Source: Flaviramulus sp. BrNp1-15 (GTDB lineage: Bacteria > Bacteroidota > Bacteroidia > Flavobacteriales > Flavobacteriaceae). Taken from it: DNA of 64,000 nt. The DNA is taken from assembly GCF_022259695.1 (NCBI RefSeq), contig NZ_CP092099.1, forward strand, positions 480,471 to 544,470, read 5' to 3'. The notes beneath the pieces are model-generated. The model ran no database searches. It was not told where the DNA came from and was given only the letters and a program-made list of their open reading frames with translations. The translations under genes and the position numbers were made by a program. Of the stretch, positions 17,941 to 27,162 are shown piece by piece; position 1 is the stretch's first letter; the number at the start of each line of letters is the position of its first letter.

Positions 17941-17976
17941 AAAAGCACTTTAGTAAACATAAAGTGCTTTTTTTAT
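17941..17976 (+). terminator. terminator hairpin with no gene in front of it
   Basis: Perfect 12-base stem AAAAGCACTTTA / TAAAGTGCTTTT around GTAAACA, with a T run on the plus strand. It lies in the gap between the divergent recA and trhO genes, and no plus-strand gene precedes it. Confidence 0.75.
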
Positions 17977-17984
17977 GCAATACA

Positions 17985-18014
17985 TTGCCTCATTGCTTTA
18001 AAATTGTACTTTTG
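17985..18014 (+). promoter_or_regulatory. trhO promoter, TTG-N19-TACTTTTG
   Basis: TTG at 17985-17987, a 19-base spacer and TACTTTTG at 18007-18014 match the Bacteroidota promoter in both boxes and spacing. It sits 41 bases before the trhO ATG and should drive trhO, trhP and the ferredoxin gene. Confidence 0.75.
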
Positions 18015-18055
18015 CACTTTAATAATAGTCTTTAACCTTAAAAAATTAGTATAGC

Positions 18056-19123
18056 ATGCAACTGTACAATAAATTAAGCGCAAAAGAAAGAGCAGAACTA
18101 ATCGATAAAGCAGGAAAAAATCGATTAACACTTTCTTTTTATAAATATGCCAAAATTGGCAATCCTCAAATTTTTAGAGATCACTTATTCATTACTTGGA
18201 ACGAATTAAATGTTTTAGGTAGGATTTATGTCGCTCACGAGGGAATTAATGGACAATTATCACTTCCAGCTGATCGTTTTAATGAATTTAAAAAACATTT
18301 AGATTCTATAGATTTCCTTAAAGGAATTAGGCTAAATATTGCTGTAGAGCAAGACAATAAATCTTTCTTAAAGCTAAAAGTTAAAGTGCGTCATAAAATT
18401 GTTGCCGATGGCTTAAATGACGATACTTTTGATGTTAGAAACAAAGGTGTTCATGTCAATGCAAAGAAATTCAATGAACTTATTGAAGATGACAAAACAG
18501 TTTTGGTAGATATGCGTAACCATTACGAAAGTGAAATAGGGCATTTTAAAAATGCTGTAACACCAGATGTTGATACATTTAGAGAATCTTTAGATATTAT
18601 TGAAGATGATTTAAAAAATCACAAAGAAGATAAAAACTTGGTGATGTATTGTACTGGAGGTATACGTTGCGAAAAAGCCAGTGCCTATTTTAAACATAAA
18701 GGCTTCAAAAATGTGTATCAGTTAGAAGGTGGAATTATTGAATACACACGTCAGGTTAACGAAAAGAACCTTGAAAATAAGTTTTTAGGAAAGAATTTTG
18801 TTTTTGATGAAAGAAGAGCTGAAAAAATTAGCGACGATGTTATAGCTAATTGTCACCAATGCGGCAATCCTTTTGATGTGCATACCAATTGTGCTAACGA
18901 AGCTTGCCATTTACTCTTCATTCAGTGTGATGATTGCAAAGAGGAAATGAATAACTGTTGTTCTACAGCGTGTAAAGAAATACATGCATTGCCTTACGAA
19001 GAGCAAAAAGCACTTCGCAAGGGGCAAGGAAATAGTAACGATATTTTTAAAAAAGGTCGTGCAGATCATTTACCTTACAAAAAGGATTTGAGAAACATTT
19101 TTGATGTTTTAAAGAAAAAGTAG
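18056..19123 (+). CDS. trhO: tRNA uridine-34 hydroxylase TrhO (rhodanese family)
   Basis: Uses O2 to convert U34 of certain tRNAs to 5-hydroxyuridine, the precursor of cmo5U-type wobble bases. The 355-residue protein has the N-terminal acylphosphatase-like domain (about 25-115), a rhodanese domain (about 135-235) with the active loop YCTGGIRCEKASA (Cys199 and Cys205), and a Cys-rich tail (about 263-305: CHQCGNPF ... CDDC ... CCSTAC) that could bind zinc. Length equals E. coli YceA. It is followed 11 bases later by a U32 protein, the other known U34 hydroxylase, and a ferredoxin. Confidence 0.93.
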   Translation: MQLYNKLSAKERAELIDKAGKNRLTLSFYKYAKIGNPQIFRDHLFITWNELNVLGRIYVAHEGINGQLSLPADRFNEFKKHLDSIDFLKGIRLNIAVEQDNKSFLKLKVKVRHKIVADGLNDDTFDVRNKGVHVNAKKFNELIEDDKTVLVDMRNHYESEIGHFKNAVTPDVDTFRESLDIIEDDLKNHKEDKNLVMYCTGGIRCEKASAYFKHKGFKNVYQLEGGIIEYTRQVNEKNLENKFLGKNFVFDERRAEKISDDVIANCHQCGNPFDVHTNCANEACHLLFIQCDDCKEEMNNCCSTACKEIHALPYEEQKALRKGQGNSNDIFKKGRADHLPYKKDLRNIFDVLKKK

Positions 19124-19134
19124 CACTTATTCTT

Positions 19135-20379
19135 ATGCAGAAAATTGAATTAATGGCGCCAGCAGGGAATTTTGAGTCTTTGCAGGCTGCTTTAGATAAC
19201 GGTGCTGACTCTATTTATTTTGGTGTAGAGCAACTTAACATGCGTGCACGTGCATCGATCAATTTCACCTTAGACGATTTATCGGAAATAGTAAAACGCT
19301 GTAACTCCAAAAATGTAAGAACGTATTTAACGTTAAACACTATTATTTACGACCACGATTTATCAATAGTAAAAACATTGATAAATAAAGCAAAAGAAGC
19401 AAATATCACAGCTGTTATAGCTATGGATCAGGCAGTAATAGCTATGGCGAGAGAAGTGGGAATGGAAGTGCATATTTCAACTCAAATCAATATTACTAAT
19501 ATTGAAACGGTTAAGTTTTATGCCTTGTTTGCAGATACCATGGTGCTTAGTCGAGAATTAAGCTTGCGTCAGGTTAAAAAAATAACTGAGCAAATAGAAA
19601 AAGAACAAATAAAAGGACCTTCAGGAAAACTAATTGAAATAGAAATATTTGGACACGGAGCTCTTTGTATGGCGGTTTCTGGAAAATGCTATATGAGTTT
19701 ACATTCTCATAACTCATCTGCAAATAGAGGAGCATGCAAACAAAATTGCAGAAAGAAGTATACAGTTATAGATCAAGAAACTGGTTTTGAAATGGAGCTG
19801 GATAACGAGTACATAATGTCTCCAAAAGACTTATGTACTATTGATTTTTTAGATGAAATCGTAAATGCCGGAATTAAAGTTTTAAAAATTGAAGGTAGAG
19901 GAAGAGCGCCAGAATATGTAGCAAAAGTTATAAAATGTTATCGAGAAGCTATAGACAGTATTCAAGATGGTATATACAATAAAGAAGAAGTAATCTCATG
20001 GATGGAAACTTTAGAAACTGTTTACAATAGAGGGTTTTGGAGCGGCTACTATCTGGGGCAAAAACTAGGAGAATGGAGTAAAGGTTCTGGCTCTCATGCC
20101 ACACAAAAGAAAGTTTATATTGGTAAAGGCAATCATTTTTTTCCAAAAGCAAATATTGGTGAATTTAAAATTGAGGCTTACAATATAAATGTAGGAGATG
20201 CCATTTTAATAACAGGACCAACCACTGGAGCAAAAGAGTTATTAGTTGAAGAAATGATGGTGAATGATAAAAAATTAAATGAAGGAAAAAAAGGCGACCT
20301 AGTAACCATCAAATTACCTTTTAGAATAAGGCAATCAGACAAACTCTATAAAATTGTAGAAAATAAAGTTGAAGCTTAA
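19135..20379 (+). CDS. trhP: U32 family protein, probable tRNA U34 hydroxylase TrhP
   Basis: TrhP (YegQ in E. coli) carries out the prephenate-dependent, O2-independent hydroxylation of U34 and needs Fe-S cluster assembly. The 414-residue protein shows the peptidase U32 signature EIFGHGALCMAVSGKCYMS (170-188) and an N-terminal TIM-barrel start LMAPAGNFESLQAALDNGAD. Cys178, Cys185, Cys201, Cys205 and Cys233 include the likely Fe-S ligands. Other U32 members act in ubiquinone or 23S rRNA hydroxylation, so TrhP is an assignment from the adjacent trhO and ferredoxin genes. Its stop overlaps the ferredoxin start by one base (TAATG). Confidence 0.88.
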   Translation: MQKIELMAPAGNFESLQAALDNGADSIYFGVEQLNMRARASINFTLDDLSEIVKRCNSKNVRTYLTLNTIIYDHDLSIVKTLINKAKEANITAVIAMDQAVIAMAREVGMEVHISTQINITNIETVKFYALFADTMVLSRELSLRQVKKITEQIEKEQIKGPSGKLIEIEIFGHGALCMAVSGKCYMSLHSHNSSANRGACKQNCRKKYTVIDQETGFEMELDNEYIMSPKDLCTIDFLDEIVNAGIKVLKIEGRGRAPEYVAKVIKCYREAIDSIQDGIYNKEEVISWMETLETVYNRGFWSGYYLGQKLGEWSKGSGSHATQKKVYIGKGNHFFPKANIGEFKIEAYNINVGDAILITGPTTGAKELLVEEMMVNDKKLNEGKKGDLVTIKLPFRIRQSDKLYKIVENKVEA

Positions 20380-20609
20380 TGGTGGTTATTACATTACAAC
20401 GAAACAAGTGTATAGGCTGTAATTATTGTGTAGAAATGGCACCAAAACAATTTCAAATGTCTAAAAAAGACGGAAAATCAGTTTTGCTCAATTCAACTAA
20501 TAAAAAAGGCTTTTTTACATTAAAATCTAACCAGTACAATATTTTAGAAGCTTCCGAAAACGCATCAAAAGCATGTCCGGTTAAAATAATTAGTGTAAAA
20601 TTAGTTTAG
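20379..20609 (+). CDS. single-cluster ferredoxin
   Basis: A 76-residue electron carrier with one [4Fe-4S] motif: Cys11, Cys14 and Cys17 (CIGCNYCVEMAP) plus the distant Cys66 followed by Pro (ACPVKII). The spacing matches monocluster ferredoxins. The ATG overlaps the trhP stop by one base, so the two are translationally coupled; a natural reading is that it feeds electrons to, or repairs, the Fe-S cluster of TrhP. That role is inferred from position only. Confidence 0.88.
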   Translation: MVVITLQRNKCIGCNYCVEMAPKQFQMSKKDGKSVLLNSTNKKGFFTLKSNQYNILEASENASKACPVKIISVKLV

Positions 20610-20753
20610 TTTTAATGGTATATTTTCAATTTTATTGATAATTCAACATCTATTTTAAAGTAAGCATAATAATCTTATCTTTACCATTTAAATAATTTAA
20701 GAACCTCCTTTCGTTAAAGCTCTGGTTTTAATCGAAATCAATATATATAATTT

Positions 20754-21938
20754 ATGGCTTGTGCAAGTTGCTCAACTAAAGATGGTCAACCAAAAGGCTG
20801 CAAAAATAATGGTACATGTGGAACAGATAGTTGTAATAAACTAACTGTTTTTGATTGGTTATCAAACATGTCACTTCCCAACGGAGAGAAACCCTTTAAT
20901 TGGGTTGAGGTGCGTTATAAAAACGGCAGAAAAGAATATTATCACAATACGGAAAACTTAACACTAAGCATTGGCGATATTGTGGCAACACAAGCAAAAG
21001 CAGGTCATGATATAGGTATGGTTACCCTTACCGGGGAATTGGTGCGTGTGCAAATGAAGCGTAAAAATATCCCAGAAAATATTGAAGAAGCCTTAAAAAT
21101 TTACCGAAAAGCAAGTCAGAAAGATATTGATATCTGGCAAACAGCGCGTGATAGAGAAGAACCTATGAAGGTTAAAGCGCGTCAATTTGCAATAGATTTG
21201 AAACTTCAAATGAAAATTTCAGATATCGAATTTCAAGGTGATGCTAGTAAAGCAACGTTTTATTACACTGCTGAAGAACGCGTAGATTTTAGAGAATTGA
21301 TTAAAGTCTTTGCACGCGAGTTTAGAACCCGTATAGAAATGAAGCAAGTTGGGTTTCGTCAAGAAGCAGCAAGACTTGGTGGTATTGGTTCTTGTGGGCG
21401 TGAATTATGTTGTTCAACCTGGTTAACAGATTTTCGTTCGGTAAGTACATCGGCAGCACGTTATCAGCAATTATCATTAAACCCTCAAAAACTTGCAGGG
21501 CAATGCGGAAAACTAAAATGTTGTTTAAATTATGAGTTAGACACTTATCTAGATGCATTAAAAGATTTCCCTAAAACAGAAATAAAACTTCAAACAGAAA
21601 AAGGTACTGCAGTTTGTCAAAAAACGGATATTTTTAAAGGACACATGTGGTATGCGTATGAAGGCGAATGGATGAATTGGCACAAAATAACTACCCAACA
21701 AGCCAATGAAATTATAGAGCTAAACAAAAAAAACAAAAAGGTTGCTAGCCTTGAAGAATACGCATCAGATCTTACAGAAGATACTAAAACAGAGTTTGAA
21801 AACGTTGTAGGTCAAGATAGTTTAACACGTTTTGATAGTCCAAAACGTTCAAACAAACGTAAAAATAATAGAAGCCGAAACAAACGTAAGAATAACAATA
21901 AAAGAAAACCTCAAAAAACTAACAATGGTGCGAAGTAA
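20754..21938 (+). CDS. ricT: PSP1 domain protein (RicT/YaaT family)
   Basis: RicT proteins are Fe-S-associated partners in RNA maturation complexes in Firmicutes; the Bacteroidota role is less clear. The 394-residue protein has a Cys-rich start (MACASCSTKDGQ ... CKNNGTCGTDSC), the PSP1 core (about 60-300) with GIGSCGRELCCSTWL and AGQCGKLKCCLNYEL, both conserved Cys motifs of the family, and a Lys/Arg/Asn-rich C-terminal tail (about 355-394) likely to bind nucleic acid. Its 3' end overlaps the gldH start by 14 bases, coupling it to a gliding gene. Confidence 0.9.
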   Translation: MACASCSTKDGQPKGCKNNGTCGTDSCNKLTVFDWLSNMSLPNGEKPFNWVEVRYKNGRKEYYHNTENLTLSIGDIVATQAKAGHDIGMVTLTGELVRVQMKRKNIPENIEEALKIYRKASQKDIDIWQTARDREEPMKVKARQFAIDLKLQMKISDIEFQGDASKATFYYTAEERVDFRELIKVFAREFRTRIEMKQVGFRQEAARLGGIGSCGRELCCSTWLTDFRSVSTSAARYQQLSLNPQKLAGQCGKLKCCLNYELDTYLDALKDFPKTEIKLQTEKGTAVCQKTDIFKGHMWYAYEGEWMNWHKITTQQANEIIELNKKNKKVASLEEYASDLTEDTKTEFENVVGQDSLTRFDSPKRSNKRKNNRSRNKRKNNNKRKPQKTNNGAK

Positions 21939-22419
21939 TATTAAGTTATTTCTTTTTATCTTTTCTTTTATAGGCTTAGTATCTTGTGATTCTAATCGTG
22001 TTTTCGATACCTATAAATCGGTTCCAAACAAATGGCATAAAGACTCTGTCATAACTTTTAAAGTAAATCCACCAGATTCTACTAATGCCTATAATTTATT
22101 TGTTAACTTAAGAAATACAAACGCTTATAAATACAATAATTTGTTTTTAATCGTAGAAATGGTTTTCCCACATGGAAAAACAGTTAAAGACACATTAGAG
22201 TATAGAATGGCAGAACCTAGCGGAAAGCTTTTAGGTACAGGTTATACAGATGTTAAGGAAAACAAGTTGTGGTATAAAGAACAGGTTGTTTTTGATGAAG
22301 CCGGAGAATACACAGTTAACATTCAACATGCTATGAGAGAAAATGGTAAGGTTAATGGTGTTGTAGAACTTGAAGGTGTAACAGATATTGGTTTTAGAAT
22401 AGAAAATATTAATAAATAA
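21925..22419 (+). CDS. gldH: gliding motility lipoprotein GldH
   Basis: GldH is a lipoprotein required for gliding and chitin use in Flavobacterium johnsoniae, connected to the type IX secretion apparatus. The 164-residue product begins MVRSNIKLFLFIFSFIGLVS followed by CDSNRVFDTYKSVPNKWHKD, typical GldH, with the lipobox Cys at residue 21. The ATG at 21925 lies inside the last codons of ricT in another frame; an in-frame ATT/ATG further upstream would destroy the signal sequence. The penicillin-binding protein gene follows 42 bases later, an order common in Flavobacteriaceae. Confidence 0.93.
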   Translation: MVRSNIKLFLFIFSFIGLVSCDSNRVFDTYKSVPNKWHKDSVITFKVNPPDSTNAYNLFVNLRNTNAYKYNNLFLIVEMVFPHGKTVKDTLEYRMAEPSGKLLGTGYTDVKENKLWYKEQVVFDEAGEYTVNIQHAMRENGKVNGVVELEGVTDIGFRIENINK

Positions 22420-22461
22420 ATTGTCACATTAAGCATAGTCTAAGTGTTTTATAAATAGTAC

Positions 22462-24798
22462 ATGGCAACAAAAAAACAAGCAAAAACAGTTCAAGATTTT
22501 TCAAAATACATTCGTTGGTTTTGGATGATTTTTTTAGGTGGGATGTTAGCATTCTTGTTGGTGTTTTTATTAGCATCTTGGGGAGCATTGGGTGAAATGC
22601 CTGACCACACACAATTAGAAAACCCAAAAACCAATTTAGCAACAGAAATTATATCTTCTGATGGAAAAACCTTAGGAAAATTTTATTTTAAAGATAATAG
22701 AACACCTGTTAGTTATGATGATTTATCACCTTTTTTAGTAAATGCTTTAATTGCAACTGAAGACGCCCGTTTTCATAAGCACTCTGGTATTGATGCTCGT
22801 GGAACACTAAGAGCTTTTTTCTTTTTAGGAAGTCGTGGTGGAGCAAGTACCATTTCACAACAATTATCAAGGCAATTATTTGTTGGTGTTGCTTCTCCAA
22901 ATACACTTAGTAGATTAACTCAAAAAATAAAAGAATGGGTCATAGCAATCCGTTTAGAACGCCAGTATACTAAAGAAGAAATTATAGCACAATACTTCAA
23001 CATCTATGATTTTGGCAATAATGCCGATGGTATCCGTAGTGCTTCAAGTATTTATTTTGATAAAGAACCAAAAGATTTAAGTTTAAAAGAATCTGCAATG
23101 TTAGTGGGGATGTTTAAAAACTCTTCATTATATAACCCTAGAAGAAACCCAGTAGGTGTAAAAAACAGGCGAGATGTTGTTTTAGCTCAAATGTATAAAT
23201 ATGATTTTATAAATGAAACCGTTAAAGATTCACTTCAAAAAACAGAGTTAGATTTAAATTATACACCACAATCTCATCGTGATGGTATTGCAACTTATTT
23301 TAGAGGATATTTAGATGGTTTTATGAAAGAGTGGATTAAGAACAATCCTAAACCAGACGGAACTAAATGGAATTTGTATAACGATGGATTAAAAATCTAC
23401 ACCACCATAGATTCCCGTATGCAAAAATATGCTGAAGATGCTGTACAACAACACATGCCAAGGTTGCAAGCAGAGTTTTTTCATCAAAATACACCACAAA
23501 GGAATCCAACTGCACCTTTTTTAGAATTAGATCAAACAGAAATAAGGGATTTGTTAAACCGTTCGATGAAACAATCAGAACGATGGAGACATATGAAATA
23601 TGATTTAAAGAAATCTGATAAAGAAATTGAAGAATCGTTTCATAAACCAGTACAAATGTCGGTTTTTGCATGGAAAGAAGGAAAAGCATCAGAGATAGAC
23701 ACTATTATGAAACCTATAGATTCTATGCGATATTATAAATCGTTTTTAAGAACGGGAATGATGTCAATGGACCCGCATACTGGACATGTAAAAGCGTGGG
23801 TTGGTGGTATGAACTATAGACATTTTCAATACGATATGGTTAAGCAAGGGAAACGTCAAATAGGTTCAACTTTTAAGCCTTTTGTTTATACAGCGGCTAT
23901 AGATCAATTACATTATTCACCCTGTGATGAGTTTCCAGATGTTCCATTTTGTATTGAGGCGAATAAATTTGGAAACCCCGAAGAATGGTGTCCTAAAAAT
24001 TCAGGTGGAAATTATGGAGGTAAAAGAACGTTAAAGAATGCTTTAGCCAACTCTGTAAATACCGTTACTGCTCAATTAATAGATAAAGTAGGGCCTCAAA
24101 CGGTTGTAGATTTAGCTACAAAATTAGGCGTGGAGTCAGAAATGCTTCCAGTGCCATCTATTGCGTTAGGAACACCAGATATTAGTGTTTACGAAATGGT
24201 TGGGGCTTATGCTACATTTGCTAACCAAGGTGTATATACGAAACCAGTAATGGTAACAAATATCGAAGACAAAAACGGAACCATTCTATATCAATTTAAA
24301 CCAGAAACACGTGATGTTTTAAGTGATGAAACTGCTTATGTAGCTGTAAAGCTTATGGAAGGTGTAACTCAAATAGGCTCAGGAGCTAGATTAAAACACA
24401 CTTGGGCTGTAAATGTTCCGGAATACAAAGAGGTTATTACAGGTTATCCTTATGGACTTACAAACCCAATTGCAGGTAAAACAGGAACCACACAAAACCA
24501 AAGTGATGGATGGTTTATGGGCATGGTGCCAAATTTAGTTACAGGAGTTTGGGTTGGTGGTGAAGACAGAGCGGTGCATTTTAAAACTATTACTTACGGT
24601 CAAGGTGCAGCTATGGCATTACCAATTTGGGGATTATACATGAAAAGTTGTTATGAAGATGAAGAGTTAAATGTATCTAAAGAAGATTTCATCGAACCAA
24701 AAAACCTATCTATTAATATTGATTGTTCTAAAGCATCAGAGGCGGTTACAGATGATGAATCGGAGGATGATACTCCAGAAGATTTAGATTTCTCATAA
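22462..24798 (+). CDS. class A penicillin-binding protein (PBP1A)
   Basis: Bifunctional peptidoglycan synthase in the inner membrane with its enzymes in the periplasm. The 778-residue protein has a membrane anchor (about 19-40), the GT51 transglycosylase domain with EDARFHKHSG (100-109) and GASTISQQLSRQL (127-139), and a transpeptidase domain with STFK (469-472, catalytic Ser469), SVN (531-533) and KTGTT (673-677). All catalytic motifs are intact. The C-terminal ~30 residues are acidic. It is last in the ricT-gldH-PBP run and converges on the acetoacetyl-CoA synthetase gene 8 bases away. Confidence 0.96.
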   Translation: MATKKQAKTVQDFSKYIRWFWMIFLGGMLAFLLVFLLASWGALGEMPDHTQLENPKTNLATEIISSDGKTLGKFYFKDNRTPVSYDDLSPFLVNALIATEDARFHKHSGIDARGTLRAFFFLGSRGGASTISQQLSRQLFVGVASPNTLSRLTQKIKEWVIAIRLERQYTKEEIIAQYFNIYDFGNNADGIRSASSIYFDKEPKDLSLKESAMLVGMFKNSSLYNPRRNPVGVKNRRDVVLAQMYKYDFINETVKDSLQKTELDLNYTPQSHRDGIATYFRGYLDGFMKEWIKNNPKPDGTKWNLYNDGLKIYTTIDSRMQKYAEDAVQQHMPRLQAEFFHQNTPQRNPTAPFLELDQTEIRDLLNRSMKQSERWRHMKYDLKKSDKEIEESFHKPVQMSVFAWKEGKASEIDTIMKPIDSMRYYKSFLRTGMMSMDPHTGHVKAWVGGMNYRHFQYDMVKQGKRQIGSTFKPFVYTAAIDQLHYSPCDEFPDVPFCIEANKFGNPEEWCPKNSGGNYGGKRTLKNALANSVNTVTAQLIDKVGPQTVVDLATKLGVESEMLPVPSIALGTPDISVYEMVGAYATFANQGVYTKPVMVTNIEDKNGTILYQFKPETRDVLSDETAYVAVKLMEGVTQIGSGARLKHTWAVNVPEYKEVITGYPYGLTNPIAGKTGTTQNQSDGWFMGMVPNLVTGVWVGGEDRAVHFKTITYGQGAAMALPIWGLYMKSCYEDEELNVSKEDFIEPKNLSINIDCSKASEAVTDDESEDDTPEDLDFS

Positions 24799-24806
24799 AA
24801 AAATTT

Positions 24807-26771
24807 TTAAATCTTTTTTGCTAGCTCTACAAAAAACTCAACAGATTCTGGGTTTTTCATAGAATCAACATTTATAGATTTTTCAAAAGGCATTTTTAAT
24901 AAAATCTTTTTAACAGGAGCTTCCATTTTTTTTCCGCTAATGGTGTATGGAATGTCTGGAACTTCTATAATTTCATCTGGAACATGTCTTGGAGAATATT
25001 CGGTTTTTAACTGAGTGTTTATTTGGGTTTTAATAGCATCGGTCAATTCTATTGACGGTTTCATTTTAACAAACAATGGCATGTAATGTCTACCGCCATC
25101 AAGCTCTAAATTCACAATTAAAGAATCTTCAATAGACTTAATTTTATTGATACTTCTATATATTTCTGCAGTACCAATCCTAATTCCATGTCGGTTTAAA
25201 GTAGCATCCGATCTTCCATAAATAATAATGCCGTTGGTTTTAGAGTTTATTTTTATAAAATCGCCATGTCTCCATTTTCCTGGAAAATGTTCAAAATAAC
25301 TTGACTTATAGCGTTTGTTGTTTTCGTCGTTCCAAAAATAAATAGGCATTGAGGGCATAGGTTTATCTATAACCATTTCACCTAATTCGTCTTGAACAGA
25401 ATTTTCGTTATCATCATAGGCATATAAGGAAACGCCTAAGGCCCTACATTGTATTTCGCCAGAATGAACCCCATAAAAAGGTGTGCCGCCAACAAAAGCA
25501 GTACAAACATCGGTACCACCTGCCATAGAGCATAACCATACATCTGTTTTTATACTATTATAAACATATTCAAAAGCTTCAAAAGGTAAAGGAGCTCCAG
25601 TTGAGCTTATTGAGCGAACGGTATTTAAGTTAAAGTGCTTTTTAGGTTCTATTTTGTTTTTCATACTGGCTACCAAAAACGGAGCGCTTGTTCCAAAATG
25701 ATTGATTTTCATGTCATCTGATAAGTCCCAGAGCTTATTAAAATCAGTGTAAGTTGGGCTACCATCATAAAGTACAATAGTTGCTCCCATCAATAGAGCA
25801 GATTGTAAAAAATTCCACATCATCCAACCTGTAGTAGTATACCAAAAATAACGTTCGCCTTGGTGGACATCGTTATGGAAAGCCATATATTTTAAATGTT
25901 CCAGTAAAATACCTCCATGAGAATGTACTATGGCTTTTGGAAGCCCTGTTGTACCCGACGAATACAATACCCAAATAGGATGGTTAAAATCTACAGGTTC
26001 GAAAACCAATTCTTTTGCTTTTGTATTTAAAACTATATTGATGTTAATATATTCTTTGGGAAAAGCCGATGTGTTATTTTTTTTCAAATAAGGCAAGACA
26101 ATAACTTTTTCTAAAGTTGGAAGTGCTTTAGCAATATTAATGGCAACCGTTGTTTTATCGTAGGGTTTACCATTATAAGAATAGCCATCTACAGTAATAA
26201 AGACTTTTGGTTTAATTTGTTCAAATCGGTCTATAACACTTTCGGTTCCAAAATCTGGTGATGTGCTAGACCAAATGGCTCCAATAGAATTTACTGCTAG
26301 AAAAGATATAGTTGCTTCAGGTACATTGGGTAAAAATGCAACAACTCTATCGCCTTTAGTAACACCAATAGACTTTAAATATGTTGCCATGGATGCCACT
26401 TTCTCTTTTAATGCATTCCATGATAATTCTGAATATTCCCCTTGTTCATTATTAAAAATAATAGCAGGTTCGTTGTTGAGGTTATGTCTAAATATATGTT
26501 CTGCATAGTTTAGTTTTGCACCATTAAACCATTTAAAATCTGGCATTGTGGTCATATTTAAAACAGAATCATAATCATTATGGGAGATGATATTAAAATA
26601 CTTCCAAATGCTTTCCCAAAAATCTGTTATGTTATTAACCGACCATTTCCATATATCCTCATAAGTGTTAAAATGAAGATTATGGTTTTGGGCTAACCAA
26701 TTTTTATAATGAAATAAATGGCTATGCTCTTTGAAAGATTTTGAGCCTTCCCATAATTTGTTGTCAGACAT
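24807..26771 (-). CDS. acetoacetate-CoA ligase
   Basis: Activates acetoacetate to acetoacetyl-CoA with ATP, feeding ketone bodies or polyester breakdown products into central metabolism. The 654-residue length and the N-terminal region (FHYKNWLAQNHNLHFNTYED ... GAKLNYAEHIF) are typical of acetoacetyl-CoA synthetases in the ANL superfamily. The AMP-binding motif YSSGTTGLPKA is near residue 270, and the C-terminal motif with the catalytic lysine region (PYTISGKKMEAPVKKIL) near 615. Acetyl-CoA synthetase is the main alternative, but overall pattern favours AacS. No regulator is adjacent. Confidence 0.9.
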   Translation of the reverse strand: MSDNKLWEGSKSFKEHSHLFHYKNWLAQNHNLHFNTYEDIWKWSVNNITDFWESIWKYFNIISHNDYDSVLNMTTMPDFKWFNGAKLNYAEHIFRHNLNNEPAIIFNNEQGEYSELSWNALKEKVASMATYLKSIGVTKGDRVVAFLPNVPEATISFLAVNSIGAIWSSTSPDFGTESVIDRFEQIKPKVFITVDGYSYNGKPYDKTTVAINIAKALPTLEKVIVLPYLKKNNTSAFPKEYININIVLNTKAKELVFEPVDFNHPIWVLYSSGTTGLPKAIVHSHGGILLEHLKYMAFHNDVHQGERYFWYTTTGWMMWNFLQSALLMGATIVLYDGSPTYTDFNKLWDLSDDMKINHFGTSAPFLVASMKNKIEPKKHFNLNTVRSISSTGAPLPFEAFEYVYNSIKTDVWLCSMAGGTDVCTAFVGGTPFYGVHSGEIQCRALGVSLYAYDDNENSVQDELGEMVIDKPMPSMPIYFWNDENNKRYKSSYFEHFPGKWRHGDFIKINSKTNGIIIYGRSDATLNRHGIRIGTAEIYRSINKIKSIEDSLIVNLELDGGRHYMPLFVKMKPSIELTDAIKTQINTQLKTEYSPRHVPDEIIEVPDIPYTISGKKMEAPVKKILLKMPFEKSINVDSMKNPESVEFFVELAKKI

Positions 26772-27033
26772 TTTTAAAAAATTTAGGAGGTTTAAAGATA
26801 GACATTCTCTAAATAAAATGTAGAGGTATTGTTAGCCGAAATTTTTGTTTTAAGTTTAATTCAACCCATTTTCTATGATAGAAAAAGCATTAAAATGTTA
26901 AAATTATTTACACTTTGTCGAATTTTTATGTTTTTAAACCGATAAATTAAAAAAAGTTAGCATCTTAGTACTCCTCAAAGAAACCAAATTTAATAATAGA
27001 TTTCCCCCAAATCTAAACCTAAATTTTAAACTT
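26772..27033. other. intergenic region, AT-rich
   Basis: The only recognisable item is GTTAGCCGAAATTTTT at 26831-26846, identical to a stretch at 56219-56234 beside the lipoprotein cassette. No promoter with both Bacteroidota boxes and no hairpin terminator was found. With the small ORF that follows, the gap between larger genes is 385 bases. Confidence 0.5.
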
Positions 27034-27162
27034 ATGAATATTGCAACAAATCTACCTGAACAACCTACTAATGATGAAAGCAAATTCAAAGAAACTGTAA
27101 AAGAGAACTTACGATTTTTAAAGAGTTTGTTTTACCTAACAAAAAAAATATTCATGCTATAA
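27034..27162 (+). CDS. small ORF, 42 residues, unknown function
   Basis: ATG to TAA gives a 42-residue peptide: an acidic-polar first half (PEQPTNDESKFKETVKENL) and a basic hydrophobic second half (RFLKSLFYLTKKIFML) that could be an amphipathic or membrane-associated helix. It overlaps the stop of the convergent ABC gene by 6 bases. The leader before the ATG is AT-rich and purine-poor. The composition looks protein-like rather than random, but there is no comparative evidence, so it is offered as a candidate gene only. Confidence 0.45.
   Translation: MNIATNLPEQPTNDESKFKETVKENLRFLKSLFYLTKKIFML

Noticed and set aside
23363-23689. 108-codon open frame on the minus strand
   Set aside because: It lies antisense inside the penicillin-binding protein gene; its hydrophobic composition mirrors the opposite strand and no start context supports it.
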